Part shown: positions 1 through 5,757 of the stretch, one piece after another
Layout of the letters: each line of letters opens with the position of its first letter
How positions within the stretch are numbered: the first letter of the stretch is position 1
Source: Spirochaetaceae bacterium
GTDB taxonomy: Bacteria > Spirochaetota > Spirochaetia > SZUA-6 > Fen-1364
Direction: 5' to 3'
Assembly (NCBI GenBank): GCA_003141795.1
Contig: PLNO01000014.1
Span: forward strand, 11,360 to 17,309
DNA length: 5,950 nt
Made by a program: the position numbers and the translations under genes
The notes under the pieces: generated by a model
Database searches by the model: none
What the model was told of the DNA's origin: nothing
The model's input: the letters and a program-made list of their open reading frames with translations, nothing else

Positions 1-20
1 GGGCTTATCGGCTTCTGTCG
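1..20 (+). ncRNA. rnpB: Possible 3' end of RNase P RNA (partial)
   Basis: The window opens with GGGCTTATCGG. Ten of these bases, GGCTTATCGG, match what I recall of the end of Escherichia coli RNase P RNA, where the conserved GGCTTAT segment follows the ACAGAA of helix P4 and leads into the 3' strand of helix P1. If correct, only the last bases of the ribozyme, which processes tRNA 5' ends, lie in the window, and the rest lies to the left. The exact 3' end cannot be placed without the 5' P1 strand. No T-rich terminator follows on the + strand. The match is short and recalled from memory, so the call is tentative. Confidence 0.4.
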
Positions 21-123
21 TCATCGGTAGACAGATCGTGTAGAACTTCCACGACACTGGGCACCTCGTGCTTCCGTGCGGGAGCGACAATCAACGGGTA
101 CATCGGACCCTCCGCAGGGCAAT

Positions 124-161
124 AAAAAAGCCGCTCCTCAGCATTCAAGCTGAATGGCGGC
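124..161 (-). terminator. Factor-independent terminator, leftward
   Basis: On the - strand a hairpin is followed at once by six T (A run at 124-129 on the + strand). The arms are 130-142 and 149-161 with a 6-base loop. The five outer pairs are GC, then come two mismatches, then six inner pairs including one G-T. The T tract on only one side gives the direction. It lies about 220 bases beyond the stop of the secreted-protein gene, so it ends either that transcript with a long 3' UTR or a separate small RNA. Confidence 0.72.
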
Positions 162-180
162 CCGACCATTCCAACGTCCC

Positions 181-201
181 TCCATCCTCACAGAGGATGG
201 A
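181..201. other. Perfect 9-bp stem-loop
   Basis: TCCATCCTC (181-189) and GAGGATGGA (193-201) are perfect reverse complements around a 3-base loop. No T tract follows on either strand, so it is not a terminator by itself. It may be the apex of the candidate structured RNA, or an mRNA-stabilising hairpin in a 3' UTR. Confidence 0.5.
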
Positions 202-340
202 CCTCCCGCAGTCCATTTCACAGCGGCGACAAAATAAAGTTACCGTATGTTTTCGTGGAGGGCAAGCCAGCTCGAATGCCACTGAGTTTAGACAAGCGAC
301 TCGGCGCGGGCCACGTTGTTGACTCTTACCGCCGAACGCG

Positions 341-371
341 ATTGTACTTGATAACCCTCCTAAAAAAACAA
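341..371 (-). promoter_or_regulatory. Weak candidate promoter, leftward
   Basis: On the - strand TACAAT (346-341, five of six bases of the -10 consensus) is preceded by TTGTTT (371-366) at a 19-base spacing, which is longer than ideal. It would start transcription near 334, in front of the candidate structured RNA. The AT-rich surroundings make chance occurrence quite possible. Confidence 0.22.
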
Positions 372-380
372 GCTTTTTTT
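362..380. terminator. A7/T7 hairpin at the end of the secreted-protein gene
   Basis: Seven A (362-368) and seven T (374-380) flank a 5-base loop, and the T run touches the TAA stop of the leftward gene (379-381). The symmetry could let it act on both strands, but an all-AT stem is weak for factor-independent termination. It may only be an AT-rich 3' end. Confidence 0.3.
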
Positions 381-2403
381 ATTGGGGGGGCAGCCCCGTC
401 GTGGGCGGCGCATAGTAGCCTGACTCGTCCCTTCCGCTCACCTTCTGCACCGTCACTTCGATCTCGAGCGGTATGTAGCGATCTCCGAAGTCGGGCGGGG
501 TCAGCGAGGTATAATGAAGCGTATAGACCGGGATGACGCGGCCGCGGATCTCCCTCACGACCTCCTGCATCCCGCCGGGGGAAGAGACGCTGTACACCTT
601 CCCACCCGTCTGTGACGCGAGGAAGGAGAGATTCTCATCGGGTGCCGCCGCACCGGCAAGCACGGGGTAGAAGGCGATCCCGTTGTTGCGCATGTACGCC
701 GCGGTCTCAAGCAGTGAATACGTGGTAAAGCCCTGGGGGCTCACCGCGCCGCTTGAGAGGAAGACGATCGCCCTCTTTGCTCCCGAGACTGCCGTGATGA
801 GCTCGTCCCCTGCAAGCTTGGCCGCAAGATCGAACCGCCATCTCGCCGACGGCGGCGCCTGGAGGGATTGCCTGATGAAGCGCAGCCGCGTCTCTCCGAA
901 GCCGGCTTCGAGCACCGGCTTGTCGGCAGCGGAGACCGCCGTGATCCTTCCGACCTGCGTGATGAGGCCGTACAGATCGGCCACGGCCTGTTGCACGTCG
1001 GGCCTGCTCTGCTCGATATCGGGAGAACGCTCGACGACCAGCGCGACGTCGATGGGGCGGGCCGCGGTGTTGGACTGCGCAATGACGGGCGACTTCACCC
1101 CCGCGCGCGCTTCGCTCACGATGAAATTGTCGATTCCCAGTCCCATGACGGGTGCTCCCCCGCGGGTCTCCACCGACACGTCGGCGTAGACCTCGGGGAA
1201 CTTGACGGAGTTGACCCTGTCGACCCGGACAACGAGCCCCGCGTAGAGCGTGCTGGCATCCGTGAGGAGCAGCACGAGGCTCTGGTCGAAATCCACGGCG
1301 AGGATGTTCCCGTTGGAGGAGATGACCTGCTGAACGAGGCGCTTCGTGCTCGCGCTCGTGTCGCTTCGCACCGTCCACGTCTCCCTGCTCAAGTCGCACT
1401 CGAGGATGCGGTTTCCGTCCGCGACGAGCAGCGTGCCCGACGGCGTGAAGGAGAGGCCTTCAGGGTCGTTCAGCGTGCCGTCACCGATGGTGGAAATGGC
1501 GTTGCCGTTCAGGTCGTAGACAAGGACGTGCTTGCCGGACTTCTCGGAGACGTACAGAAGGTCCTCGTGGGCCGCAATCCCCGTCGGTGCAGGGATCCCC
1601 GTGATCGACTGGAGGAACTTTCCGGTCGTATCGAAGCGCTCGACGCGCGAATTGCCCCAGTCGGTCACCCACAGGTACCCGCGGCTGTCGATGGTCATGT
1701 ATTGCGGGCCGAGCATCATCCCGTCGGCCCTGCCCTTGGTGCCGAAGGTGCCGACCTTGTCCCCCCGCGCATTGACCCGGGCTATCCTGTTCGCACCGTA
1801 TTCGGAAACGAAGAACCCTCCGTCGGCGGTCTCGGCGATGTCGTAGGGGTGATCGAAACCCTGGAGCCCGCCCTTGAGGCTCTCCAAAAGCCGGAAGTTC
1901 GCATTGAAGTGCAGGATCTCATTGGAGCCGAACGCGACGACCCAGAACGTGCCGTCATCACGCGCACGAACGCTTGTCGGACGACGGAACGAATACCCGC
2001 TTTTCTGCATGCCGTCCATGACGGAGGAGACGGCCCACGTCTTCCCGCCTGAAAGCTCCCTTCCGATCCCACGACGGTACGTGAGGACGCTGATCCAGTC
2101 GCGGATCAGCGCGCTGCCATTTCCCGCATCGACCACCTGCTGCCACGTCCGCAGGGCTTCCTGCTCGTAGCCGGCCTTCCATTGCGTGCGTCCGAGCCAG
2201 ATCTGGGCGAGTGAGTTCGACGGCTGATAGCTGATCGCTTTTTCCAGGGAGGTCCAGGAGTTGTTGAAGAGGCCGCGATGGAAGGCCTGGACGCCGAGGC
2301 GGAGCTGTTCTGCGGAACGTGCGGCGTTGAAATCGAATGTCTGGGCAGGAAGCAGCGCGGGAAGCAGGAGCAGAAGACAGACCAGTGGCGTTCGCGGTTT
2401 CAC
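379..2403 (-). CDS. Secreted TPR / NHL-type beta-propeller / vWA-like protein
   Basis: This 674-residue protein starts with GTG. Its N-terminus is a Sec signal peptide: basic residues, then a leucine-rich core to about residue 21 ending LLPAQ. There is no lipobox, so a soluble periplasmic or exported protein is likely. Residues 28-95 form TPR-like helices. Residues about 130-380 carry repeated blades with motifs such as GYLWVTDWGNSRVERFD and GTLLVADGNRILECD, typical of NHL or SMP-30-like propellers. Residues 400-640 have a von Willebrand A-like fold: VALVVERSPD (453-462) occupies the first strand and metal site, IVFLSSG (546-552) the fourth strand. The usual DxSxS is ExSxD here and the later Asp is Ser, so metal binding is probably altered or lost. 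TPR, propeller and vWA are all usually protein-binding modules, so an envelope scaffold is the likely role. Substrate and partner are unknown. The start is fixed by the signal peptide and an in-frame stop 18 bases upstream. Confidence 0.9.
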   Translation of the reverse strand: MKPRTPLVCLLLLLPALLPAQTFDFNAARSAEQLRLGVQAFHRGLFNNSWTSLEKAISYQPSNSLAQIWLGRTQWKAGYEQEALRTWQQVVDAGNGSALIRDWISVLTYRRGIGRELSGGKTWAVSSVMDGMQKSGYSFRRPTSVRARDDGTFWVVAFGSNEILHFNANFRLLESLKGGLQGFDHPYDIAETADGGFFVSEYGANRIARVNARGDKVGTFGTKGRADGMMLGPQYMTIDSRGYLWVTDWGNSRVERFDTTGKFLQSITGIPAPTGIAAHEDLLYVSEKSGKHVLVYDLNGNAISTIGDGTLNDPEGLSFTPSGTLLVADGNRILECDLSRETWTVRSDTSASTKRLVQQVISSNGNILAVDFDQSLVLLLTDASTLYAGLVVRVDRVNSVKFPEVYADVSVETRGGAPVMGLGIDNFIVSEARAGVKSPVIAQSNTAARPIDVALVVERSPDIEQSRPDVQQAVADLYGLITQVGRITAVSAADKPVLEAGFGETRLRFIRQSLQAPPSARWRFDLAAKLAGDELITAVSGAKRAIVFLSSGAVSPQGFTTYSLLETAAYMRNNGIAFYPVLAGAAAPDENLSFLASQTGGKVYSVSSPGGMQEVVREIRGRVIPVYTLHYTSLTPPDFGDRYIPLEIEVTVQKVSGRDESGYYAPPTTGLPPQ

Positions 2404-2409
2404 GAGGCC

Positions 2410-2438
2410 AGTATAGGAAAATCAGGCGTACGTATCTA
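2410..2438 (-). promoter_or_regulatory. Possible internal promoter for the secreted-protein gene
   Basis: On the - strand TATACT (2415-2410) is preceded after 17 bases by TAGATA (2438-2433, four of six -35 bases). The -35 part lies inside the 3' end of the 53-residue gene. The -10 ends six bases before the GTG start, so initiation would fall about on the start codon and give a leaderless mRNA. No Shine-Dalgarno sequence stands before that GTG, which fits. Confidence 0.32.
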
Positions 2439-2583
2439 CGGTGTGCTGCTTGCCCGTGTCGAGCTTGATCTCTCCCCTGATACCGAGGTACAGGATCGTC
2501 TTGATGTCGTCAACCTTGATGATCGGCATTTCGGCCGCCTGGGTAATCGGAACAGTAGGAAGAGCAATACCGTCAACCTTCAT
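2422..2583 (-). CDS. Conserved-looking 53-residue protein of unknown function
   Basis: I do not recognise this protein. It starts MKVDGIALPTVPITQ and ends HTVDTYA. It is small, fairly polar, and rich in Ile, Val, Lys and Asp, with an alternation that suggests beta strands (KTILYLGIRGEIKL at residues 28-41). It has no Cys, no signal peptide and no membrane segment. The start is strongly supported: AGGAG lies six bases before the ATG. The gene sits in the leftward train, 76 bases after the TPR gene and 18 bases before the GTG of the secreted protein, in the same frame as the latter. Its codons fit a real gene. It could be a small partner or regulator of either neighbour, which is inference from position only. 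It is short enough to be missed by automatic callers. Confidence 0.75.
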   Translation of the reverse strand: MKVDGIALPTVPITQAAEMPIIKVDDIKTILYLGIRGEIKLDTGKQHTVDTYA

Positions 2584-2589
2584 GGCTCA

Positions 2590-2594
2590 CTCCT
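2590..2594 (-). promoter_or_regulatory. Ribosome binding site of the 53-residue gene
   Basis: AGGAG on the - strand with six bases to the ATG at 2583-2581. It is the best Shine-Dalgarno sequence in the leftward train after that of galK, and it is the main reason for calling the small gene. Confidence 0.75.
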
Positions 2595-2659
2595 ACGTTC
2601 ATTCTCGACGGAACCGGGCATGGGGATGAGGGGAAAATTCAGGGCCCCGCCCCCAACCG

Positions 2660-3346
2660 TCAGGGACTGCTCACTTCCTTCAGCGCCTCCAGACAGAGGC
2701 GCATGTGCATGGCGATCTCTTTGTTCCCCGGGGCCAGATCGAGCGCCCGGCGGAAGTTGGCGCGCGCCTCGAGGTAGTTGTTCTGCCGGAAGTAGGCCCA
2801 GCCCAGCGAATCCAGGTATGCGGCATTGCGCGGCGCGATATCCACGGCCTGCTTGCAGAGCATGATCGCCTTGGCAAGGTCGATCTTCTCTTCCGCATAG
2901 ATGAACCCGAGGGAATTGAGGGCATTGGGGTTCCGGGGCTCTATGTCGAGCGCCTTCTTCAGCGTATCGACGCTCTCCGGGACCTTCTTCTGGGCGTACA
3001 GGACGTAGCCCAGCGCCGCAAGGGCCTGGGAGGACTGGAGGCCCATCTCCGTCACCTTGGAGAACTCGAACTCGGCCAGGCGGAGCCTGCCCGTCACCGA
3101 ATAGATGTAGCCGAGGACCATGCGGGCCTGCATGATGTGCAGGAAGCTGAAATGCGACGTGACGACCTTTTCGAGATAGAGGAGCGCTTCTTCGTGGGTG
3201 CCGAGCTGGGTGAGGGCGAGCCCGATGTAGTAGTCCACCTCGGGATTCTCCGCATCCTTCGTTTCCAGCGTGCGCAGGACGGCCAGGGCCTGGTCGAACC
3301 TGTGCGCGTGGTAGAGCTTTACGGCGCGCTCCAGCTTCTCGTTCAT
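2660..3346 (-). CDS. Cytoplasmic TPR-repeat protein
   Basis: This 228-residue protein is built almost wholly of tetratricopeptide repeats, which form helical scaffolds for protein-protein contacts. The clearest repeats are at about residues 106-139, 140-174 and 175-208, each with the usual pattern LGY/F..A....A...KAL.I.P.N (for example ALDIEPRN, AVDIAPRN, ALDLAPGN). Weaker ones lie at about 4-32, 36-63 and 72-104. There is no signal peptide or membrane helix, so it should be cytoplasmic. The ATG at 3346 overlaps the TGA of surE by four bases (ATGA), and a GGAGGG lies nine bases upstream inside surE. The frame is open for 14 more codons upstream, but that extension lies in surE and has no better start. 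Tight coupling to surE suggests a shared transcript. The specific partner is unknown. Confidence 0.92.
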   Translation of the reverse strand: MNEKLERAVKLYHAHRFDQALAVLRTLETKDAENPEVDYYIGLALTQLGTHEEALLYLEKVVTSHFSFLHIMQARMVLGYIYSVTGRLRLAEFEFSKVTEMGLQSSQALAALGYVLYAQKKVPESVDTLKKALDIEPRNPNALNSLGFIYAEEKIDLAKAIMLCKQAVDIAPRNAAYLDSLGWAYFRQNNYLEARANFRRALDLAPGNKEIAMHMRLCLEALKEVSSP

Positions 3347-4086
3347 TTGAACTTCGCCCTCCGGTAGCGCTCCTCGATGGAGACCCAATTGCGCGGCTGC
3401 GCATGGACGGGAGATATGGAGATCACCCCCTGCCCCACCGCGGTGCTGTCTGAACCCTCCTCCGGGAAAGACTCGGGCTGCGGCCCTCCGAGGAAGCAGT
3501 AGATGTCACCGTTGGGCGCTGTTTGTCGGGTCAGGGCGTCACGGTAGATCCTGCGGGAGGGAAAAGTGATGGCAGTGCTCGCCCCCTCGGTACCGGTGGC
3601 GGGAAAGTTGATGTTGAGGAAATGGTCGTCGGTGCCCAGCTCCTTAAACAGATCGAGATTGCGCGCCGCAAATTGCGCGACGTTCGAAAAATCGAACGGG
3701 GGCGTGTACGGTAACACCGAGAGCGCGACGGACGGGATGCCCATGATGGCCCCCTGACGGGCACCCGCGGCGGTTCCGGAAAACAGGATGTCCGTCCCGA
3801 GGTTCGGTCCATGGTTGATCCCCGACAACACCAGATCGATGGGGCCTTCCACGAGCCCCAGCACCCCCGCCATGACGCAGTCCACGGGGGTCCCACGGCA
3901 CGCGAAGCGCCGATCCCCGCGGGGGCGAACGCGCAGCGCGTCCCACAGCGTTATGGAGTGCGATCCGCCGCTCTTCTCCGTTTCGGGAGCCACCACCCAC
4001 ACCTCGTGGTCGGAAGAAAGAGCGTCTACAAGGGCCTGAATGCCGTCAGCATCGATACCGTCGTCGTTGGTAAGAAGCAGTCTCAT
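3343..4086 (-). CDS. surE: 5'/3'-nucleotidase SurE
   Basis: This 247-residue protein is the length expected for SurE, a metal-dependent phosphatase that removes phosphate from nucleoside monophosphates and is linked to stationary-phase survival in some bacteria. Family landmarks are present: LLTNDDGID at residues 4-12 with metal ligands D8 and D9, the metal-binding Ser in EKSGGSHSIT (S39), CRGTPVDCV (63-71), and SGINHGPNLGTDILFSGTAAGA (88-109) with ligand N91. The late segment DSTAVGQGVISISP (213-226) matches the C-terminal region of the family. The frame stays open 68 codons upstream, but that part is Arg-rich shadow sequence inside galK. MRLLLTNDDG is the standard SurE start. The ATG overlaps the galK stop by ATGA and has no strong Shine-Dalgarno sequence, so initiation probably depends on ribosomes finishing galK. 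The enzyme should be cytoplasmic. Confidence 0.97.
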   Translation of the reverse strand: MRLLLTNDDGIDADGIQALVDALSSDHEVWVVAPETEKSGGSHSITLWDALRVRPRGDRRFACRGTPVDCVMAGVLGLVEGPIDLVLSGINHGPNLGTDILFSGTAAGARQGAIMGIPSVALSVLPYTPPFDFSNVAQFAARNLDLFKELGTDDHFLNINFPATGTEGASTAITFPSRRIYRDALTRQTAPNGDIYCFLGGPQPESFPEEGSDSTAVGQGVISISPVHAQPRNWVSIEERYRRAKFK

Positions 4087-5246
4087 GAACGCTGCACCCG
4101 ATTTTCCACGATGCGTGCGCCCGCTGACGGCTTGCAGATGTAGAGCTCGGGACGAAAACCGAAGATGCGCTCGTACTGGACGATATGCTCGCGATACGCG
4201 GGAATTGCCGCCTCTTCGATCAGCGTGACGGTGCAGCCGCCGAAGCCGGCGCCGGTGAGGCGCGAGCCGTACACGCCCTCCGTCTCCCATGCCCTTTTCA
4301 CCAGCCAGTCCAGCTCAGGGCAGGATACTTCGTACAGATCACGGAGGCTTTCGTGGGATCGGTTCATGAGCTTGCCGAAGGTGACGAGGTCCTTCTTGCG
4401 CAGGGCCTCTTCCGCTTCGAGCACCCGCTGGTTTTCCTCGACGACGTGCAGGCATTTCTTCCGCGTGGATTCGGGGATCACCCCCATGCTGTCGCGGATG
4501 TCCGCGGCGGAATAGTCGCGCAGCGCCGTGCCCGGCTTCTTGGGGGAGAGCAGCTCCACGCATTTCTTGCACTCTTCCCGCCTGCGGTTGTATTCCGATT
4601 CCACCAGACCGTGGGGGACCTTGGAATTGGTGATGAGGATCTTCACCCCTTTTAGGGCCAGGGGCACGTAGTGGTAGGTGAGAAATCGCGTGTCGAGGAG
4701 CATCGCGTGCCCCTCTTTGGCAAGCCGCGAGATGAACTGATCCATGATCCCGCACTTCACGCCCACGAACTCATTCTCGGCCTTCTGCGCGAGCTTCGCG
4801 AGATCCTCCCGTCCGATGTCGATGCCGTAGAGATCCTGGATCGCGAGCGCGGTTGCAACCTCCAGGGAGGCCGAAGAGGAGAGGCCCGCCCCCTGGGGAA
4901 CGTCGCCGTGGATGGTGATGTCCATCCCGCCCAGCACGTGGCCCAGCTCGAGGAACTGCGCAATGACGCCCTTGGGATAGTTCGCCCAGCGGTCCTCCTT
5001 GCGGTAGCGGAGGGTGGGGAGGGTAGCCCGCTTTCGATCCTTGTAGTCCACGGAAAAAAAACGCAGGTGGGAGTCCTTGCGGCGGGAGATGGCAACGCGG
5101 GCGGTGAAATCGATGGCCATGGGAAACACGAAACCGTCATTGTAGTCAGTATGCTCGCCTATGAGATTCACGCGACCGGGAGCCGAGGCTATGATTTCTG
5201 GCGCCTTGCCATACTCCTCGAGGTGGTTTTGCTTCACTGGATCCAT
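4083..5246 (-). CDS. galK: Galactokinase (GHMP kinase family)
   Basis: Galactokinase transfers phosphate from ATP to galactose to give galactose 1-phosphate, the first committed step of the Leloir pathway. The 387 residues match the usual length. The galactokinase signature GRVNLIGEHTDYNDG is at 24-38. The GHMP ATP-binding loop GDVPQGAGLSSSASLE is at 114-129. GIMDQF (166-171) carries the expected catalytic base D169, and the third motif GSRLTGAGFGGC is at 327-338. All key residues seem intact, so it should be active. GHMP relatives act on other sugars, but the GEHTDYNDG signature favours galactose. GGGAG lies six bases before the ATG, and a good promoter lies just upstream. It is the first gene of the leftward train. 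No other galactose gene is in the window, so the association with surE is not a standard gal operon. Confidence 0.97.
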   Translation of the reverse strand: MDPVKQNHLEEYGKAPEIIASAPGRVNLIGEHTDYNDGFVFPMAIDFTARVAISRRKDSHLRFFSVDYKDRKRATLPTLRYRKEDRWANYPKGVIAQFLELGHVLGGMDITIHGDVPQGAGLSSSASLEVATALAIQDLYGIDIGREDLAKLAQKAENEFVGVKCGIMDQFISRLAKEGHAMLLDTRFLTYHYVPLALKGVKILITNSKVPHGLVESEYNRRREECKKCVELLSPKKPGTALRDYSAADIRDSMGVIPESTRKKCLHVVEENQRVLEAEEALRKKDLVTFGKLMNRSHESLRDLYEVSCPELDWLVKRAWETEGVYGSRLTGAGFGGCTVTLIEEAAIPAYREHIVQYERIFGFRPELYICKPSAGARIVENRVQRS

Positions 5247-5286
5247 TAATTACTCCCGCGGACGACGCGTTTTGTGGATGGGAGCC

Positions 5287-5315
5287 AGTATAGACAAATA
5301 CCGAAAAGAATTCAA
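5287..5315 (-). promoter_or_regulatory. Promoter of the galK-surE-TPR train
   Basis: On the - strand TTGAAT (5315-5310, four of six bases of the -35 consensus) and TATACT (5292-5287, five of six bases of the -10 consensus) are separated by exactly 17 bases, the preferred spacing of the housekeeping sigma factor. Transcription should start near 5280, leaving a leader of about 34 bases with the galK ribosome binding site at 5257-5253. Confidence 0.72.
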
Positions 5316-5319
5316 TAAA
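5291..5319 (+). promoter_or_regulatory. Candidate promoter of the cyclic-nucleotide-binding pair
   Basis: TAGACA (5291-5296, five of six bases of the -35 consensus) is followed after 17 bases by AATAAA (5314-5319, four of six bases). It would start transcription near 5326 with a leader of about 24 bases. Its -35 element shares two bases with the -10 element of the galK promoter, and its -10 overlaps the galK -35 element, so the two could not be occupied together. Confidence 0.42.
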
Positions 5320-5349
5320 AAGCGTTCAGAATGTCGAAGATTTCATTAA

Positions 5350-5757
5350 ATGGATGCCCTTCCCCGCTTTCTTCAGTACGGTGCTGAGAGCACGGTTGCA
5401 GCCCACAGCCCCATCTACAGGCCCGGAGACCCGGTGGGAGATACGCCGGTATTCTACGTAATTGCCGGCCTCCTCAAAGTGGAGTACCCATTGCGCAGCT
5501 CCGGATTCACGCTCTGGCTCCATCCTGACAGCCTTTTCGGGCTCACGGAGCCTCTTGCCGAATGCGCACGGCTCTGCGTCGTGCAGCCGATGGAGCGCAC
5601 GATCGTCTACCGGTGGGGGCTTGAGGACTTCTTCACCGCGGCGGGCGTGTCGTGGGAGCTCGCGCTGATGGCCACGACGGGCATGACGAGGGAGCTACGG
5701 ATCCTGAACGCCGAGTTCGGCGAAAGGCTCGACCTCCTCGAAGGGAGCGCCCATTGA
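5350..5757 (+). CDS. Small cyclic-nucleotide-binding-fold protein without DNA-binding domain
   Basis: The 135 residues look like a single cyclic-nucleotide-binding beta-roll plus C-terminal helices. SPIYRPGDPVGDTPVFYVIAG (20-40) matches the first strands and turn of the CRP-type fold (xIxRxGDxxxxxxxVxxG), and DSLFGLTEPLAECARLCVV (60-78) sits where the phosphate-binding cassette should be. The usual Glu after FG and the Arg-Ser/Thr-Ala core of that cassette are not preserved, so cAMP or cGMP binding is doubtful. There is no helix-turn-helix, and the length fits one sensor domain only, so it is not a CRP-type transcription factor on its own. A stop codon immediately precedes the ATG, so there is no longer form. 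The Shine-Dalgarno match is weak (GAAG ten bases upstream). It overlaps the next gene and may work with it. Confidence 0.75.
   Translation: MDALPRFLQYGAESTVAAHSPIYRPGDPVGDTPVFYVIAGLLKVEYPLRSSGFTLWLHPDSLFGLTEPLAECARLCVVQPMERTIVYRWGLEDFFTAAGVSWELALMATTGMTRELRILNAEFGERLDLLEGSAH

Larger units (their letters stand above)
124..334 (-). ncRNA. Candidate structured small RNA or structured 3' UTR
   Basis: Read on the - strand, three complementary pairs are properly nested: 307-314 with 157-164 (8 pairs, one G-T), 274-278 with 167-171 (5 pairs), and 256-262 with 178-184 (7 pairs). A local hairpin at 181-201 sits inside and shares a few bases with the innermost stem. A weak promoter at 341-371 would start an RNA near 334, and the terminator at 124-161 would end it, giving about 210 bases. 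The rod-like shape and size resemble 6S RNA, but I see no sequence signature that proves this. It is not SRP RNA or tmRNA: their hallmark sequences are absent. The outermost stem competes with the terminator arm. Confidence 0.25.
1..378. other. Gene-poor region with several RNA-like structures
   Basis: No open frame here shows the GC-rich third-position bias of the neighbouring genes. From left to right it holds a possible RNase P RNA 3' end, a - strand terminator, a perfect 9-base-pair hairpin, a stretch with nested complementary segments, and an A7/T7 hairpin next to the stop of the secreted-protein gene. It separates a + strand RNA (if the RNase P reading is right) from the convergent leftward gene train. 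Confidence 0.6.

Noticed and set aside
5..103. A 32-codon - strand frame starting MYPLIVAPARK with GGAGGG before its ATG, placed just beyond the terminator like a gene behind an attenuator
   Set aside because: It is very short, lacks the codon bias of the real genes, and would be antisense to the possible RNase P RNA end. The spacing is suggestive, but the evidence is too thin.
301..360. TTATCAAG near 345-353 on the - strand resembles part of a SAM-I riboswitch
   Set aside because: The other conserved SAM-I blocks are missing, and there is no methionine-related gene downstream.
145..378. The reading frame stays open on the - strand after the TAA of the secreted-protein gene, with a Cys cluster (CRRCEMDC)
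   Set aside because: It has no ATG near the AGGAGG after the stop, many codons rare in this genome (CTA, CGA, TCA), and it ends inside the terminator loop. It is probably a chance open frame.
868..2052. A 394-codon open frame on the + strand opposite the secreted-protein gene
   Set aside because: It is antisense to a gene with a clear signal peptide and domains. Its predicted product is Arg/Asp/Val-rich low-information sequence typical of the opposite strand of GC-rich genes.
2705..3367. A 220-codon + strand frame opposite the TPR gene
   Set aside because: It is a shadow of the TPR gene's codon pattern with no ribosome binding site or recognisable domain.
4087..4290. A 68-codon upstream extension of the surE frame
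   Set aside because: It lies inside galK and is Arg/His-rich. SurE proteins start at the MRLLLTNDDG-type sequence.
4671..5249. A 192-codon + strand frame opposite galK
   Set aside because: It is antisense to a fully intact galactokinase and has no family features.
5331..5387. An 18-codon + strand frame overlapping the start of the first nucleotide-binding-fold gene
   Set aside because: It has no Shine-Dalgarno sequence and lies almost at the predicted transcription start, so a regulatory leader peptide is unlikely.
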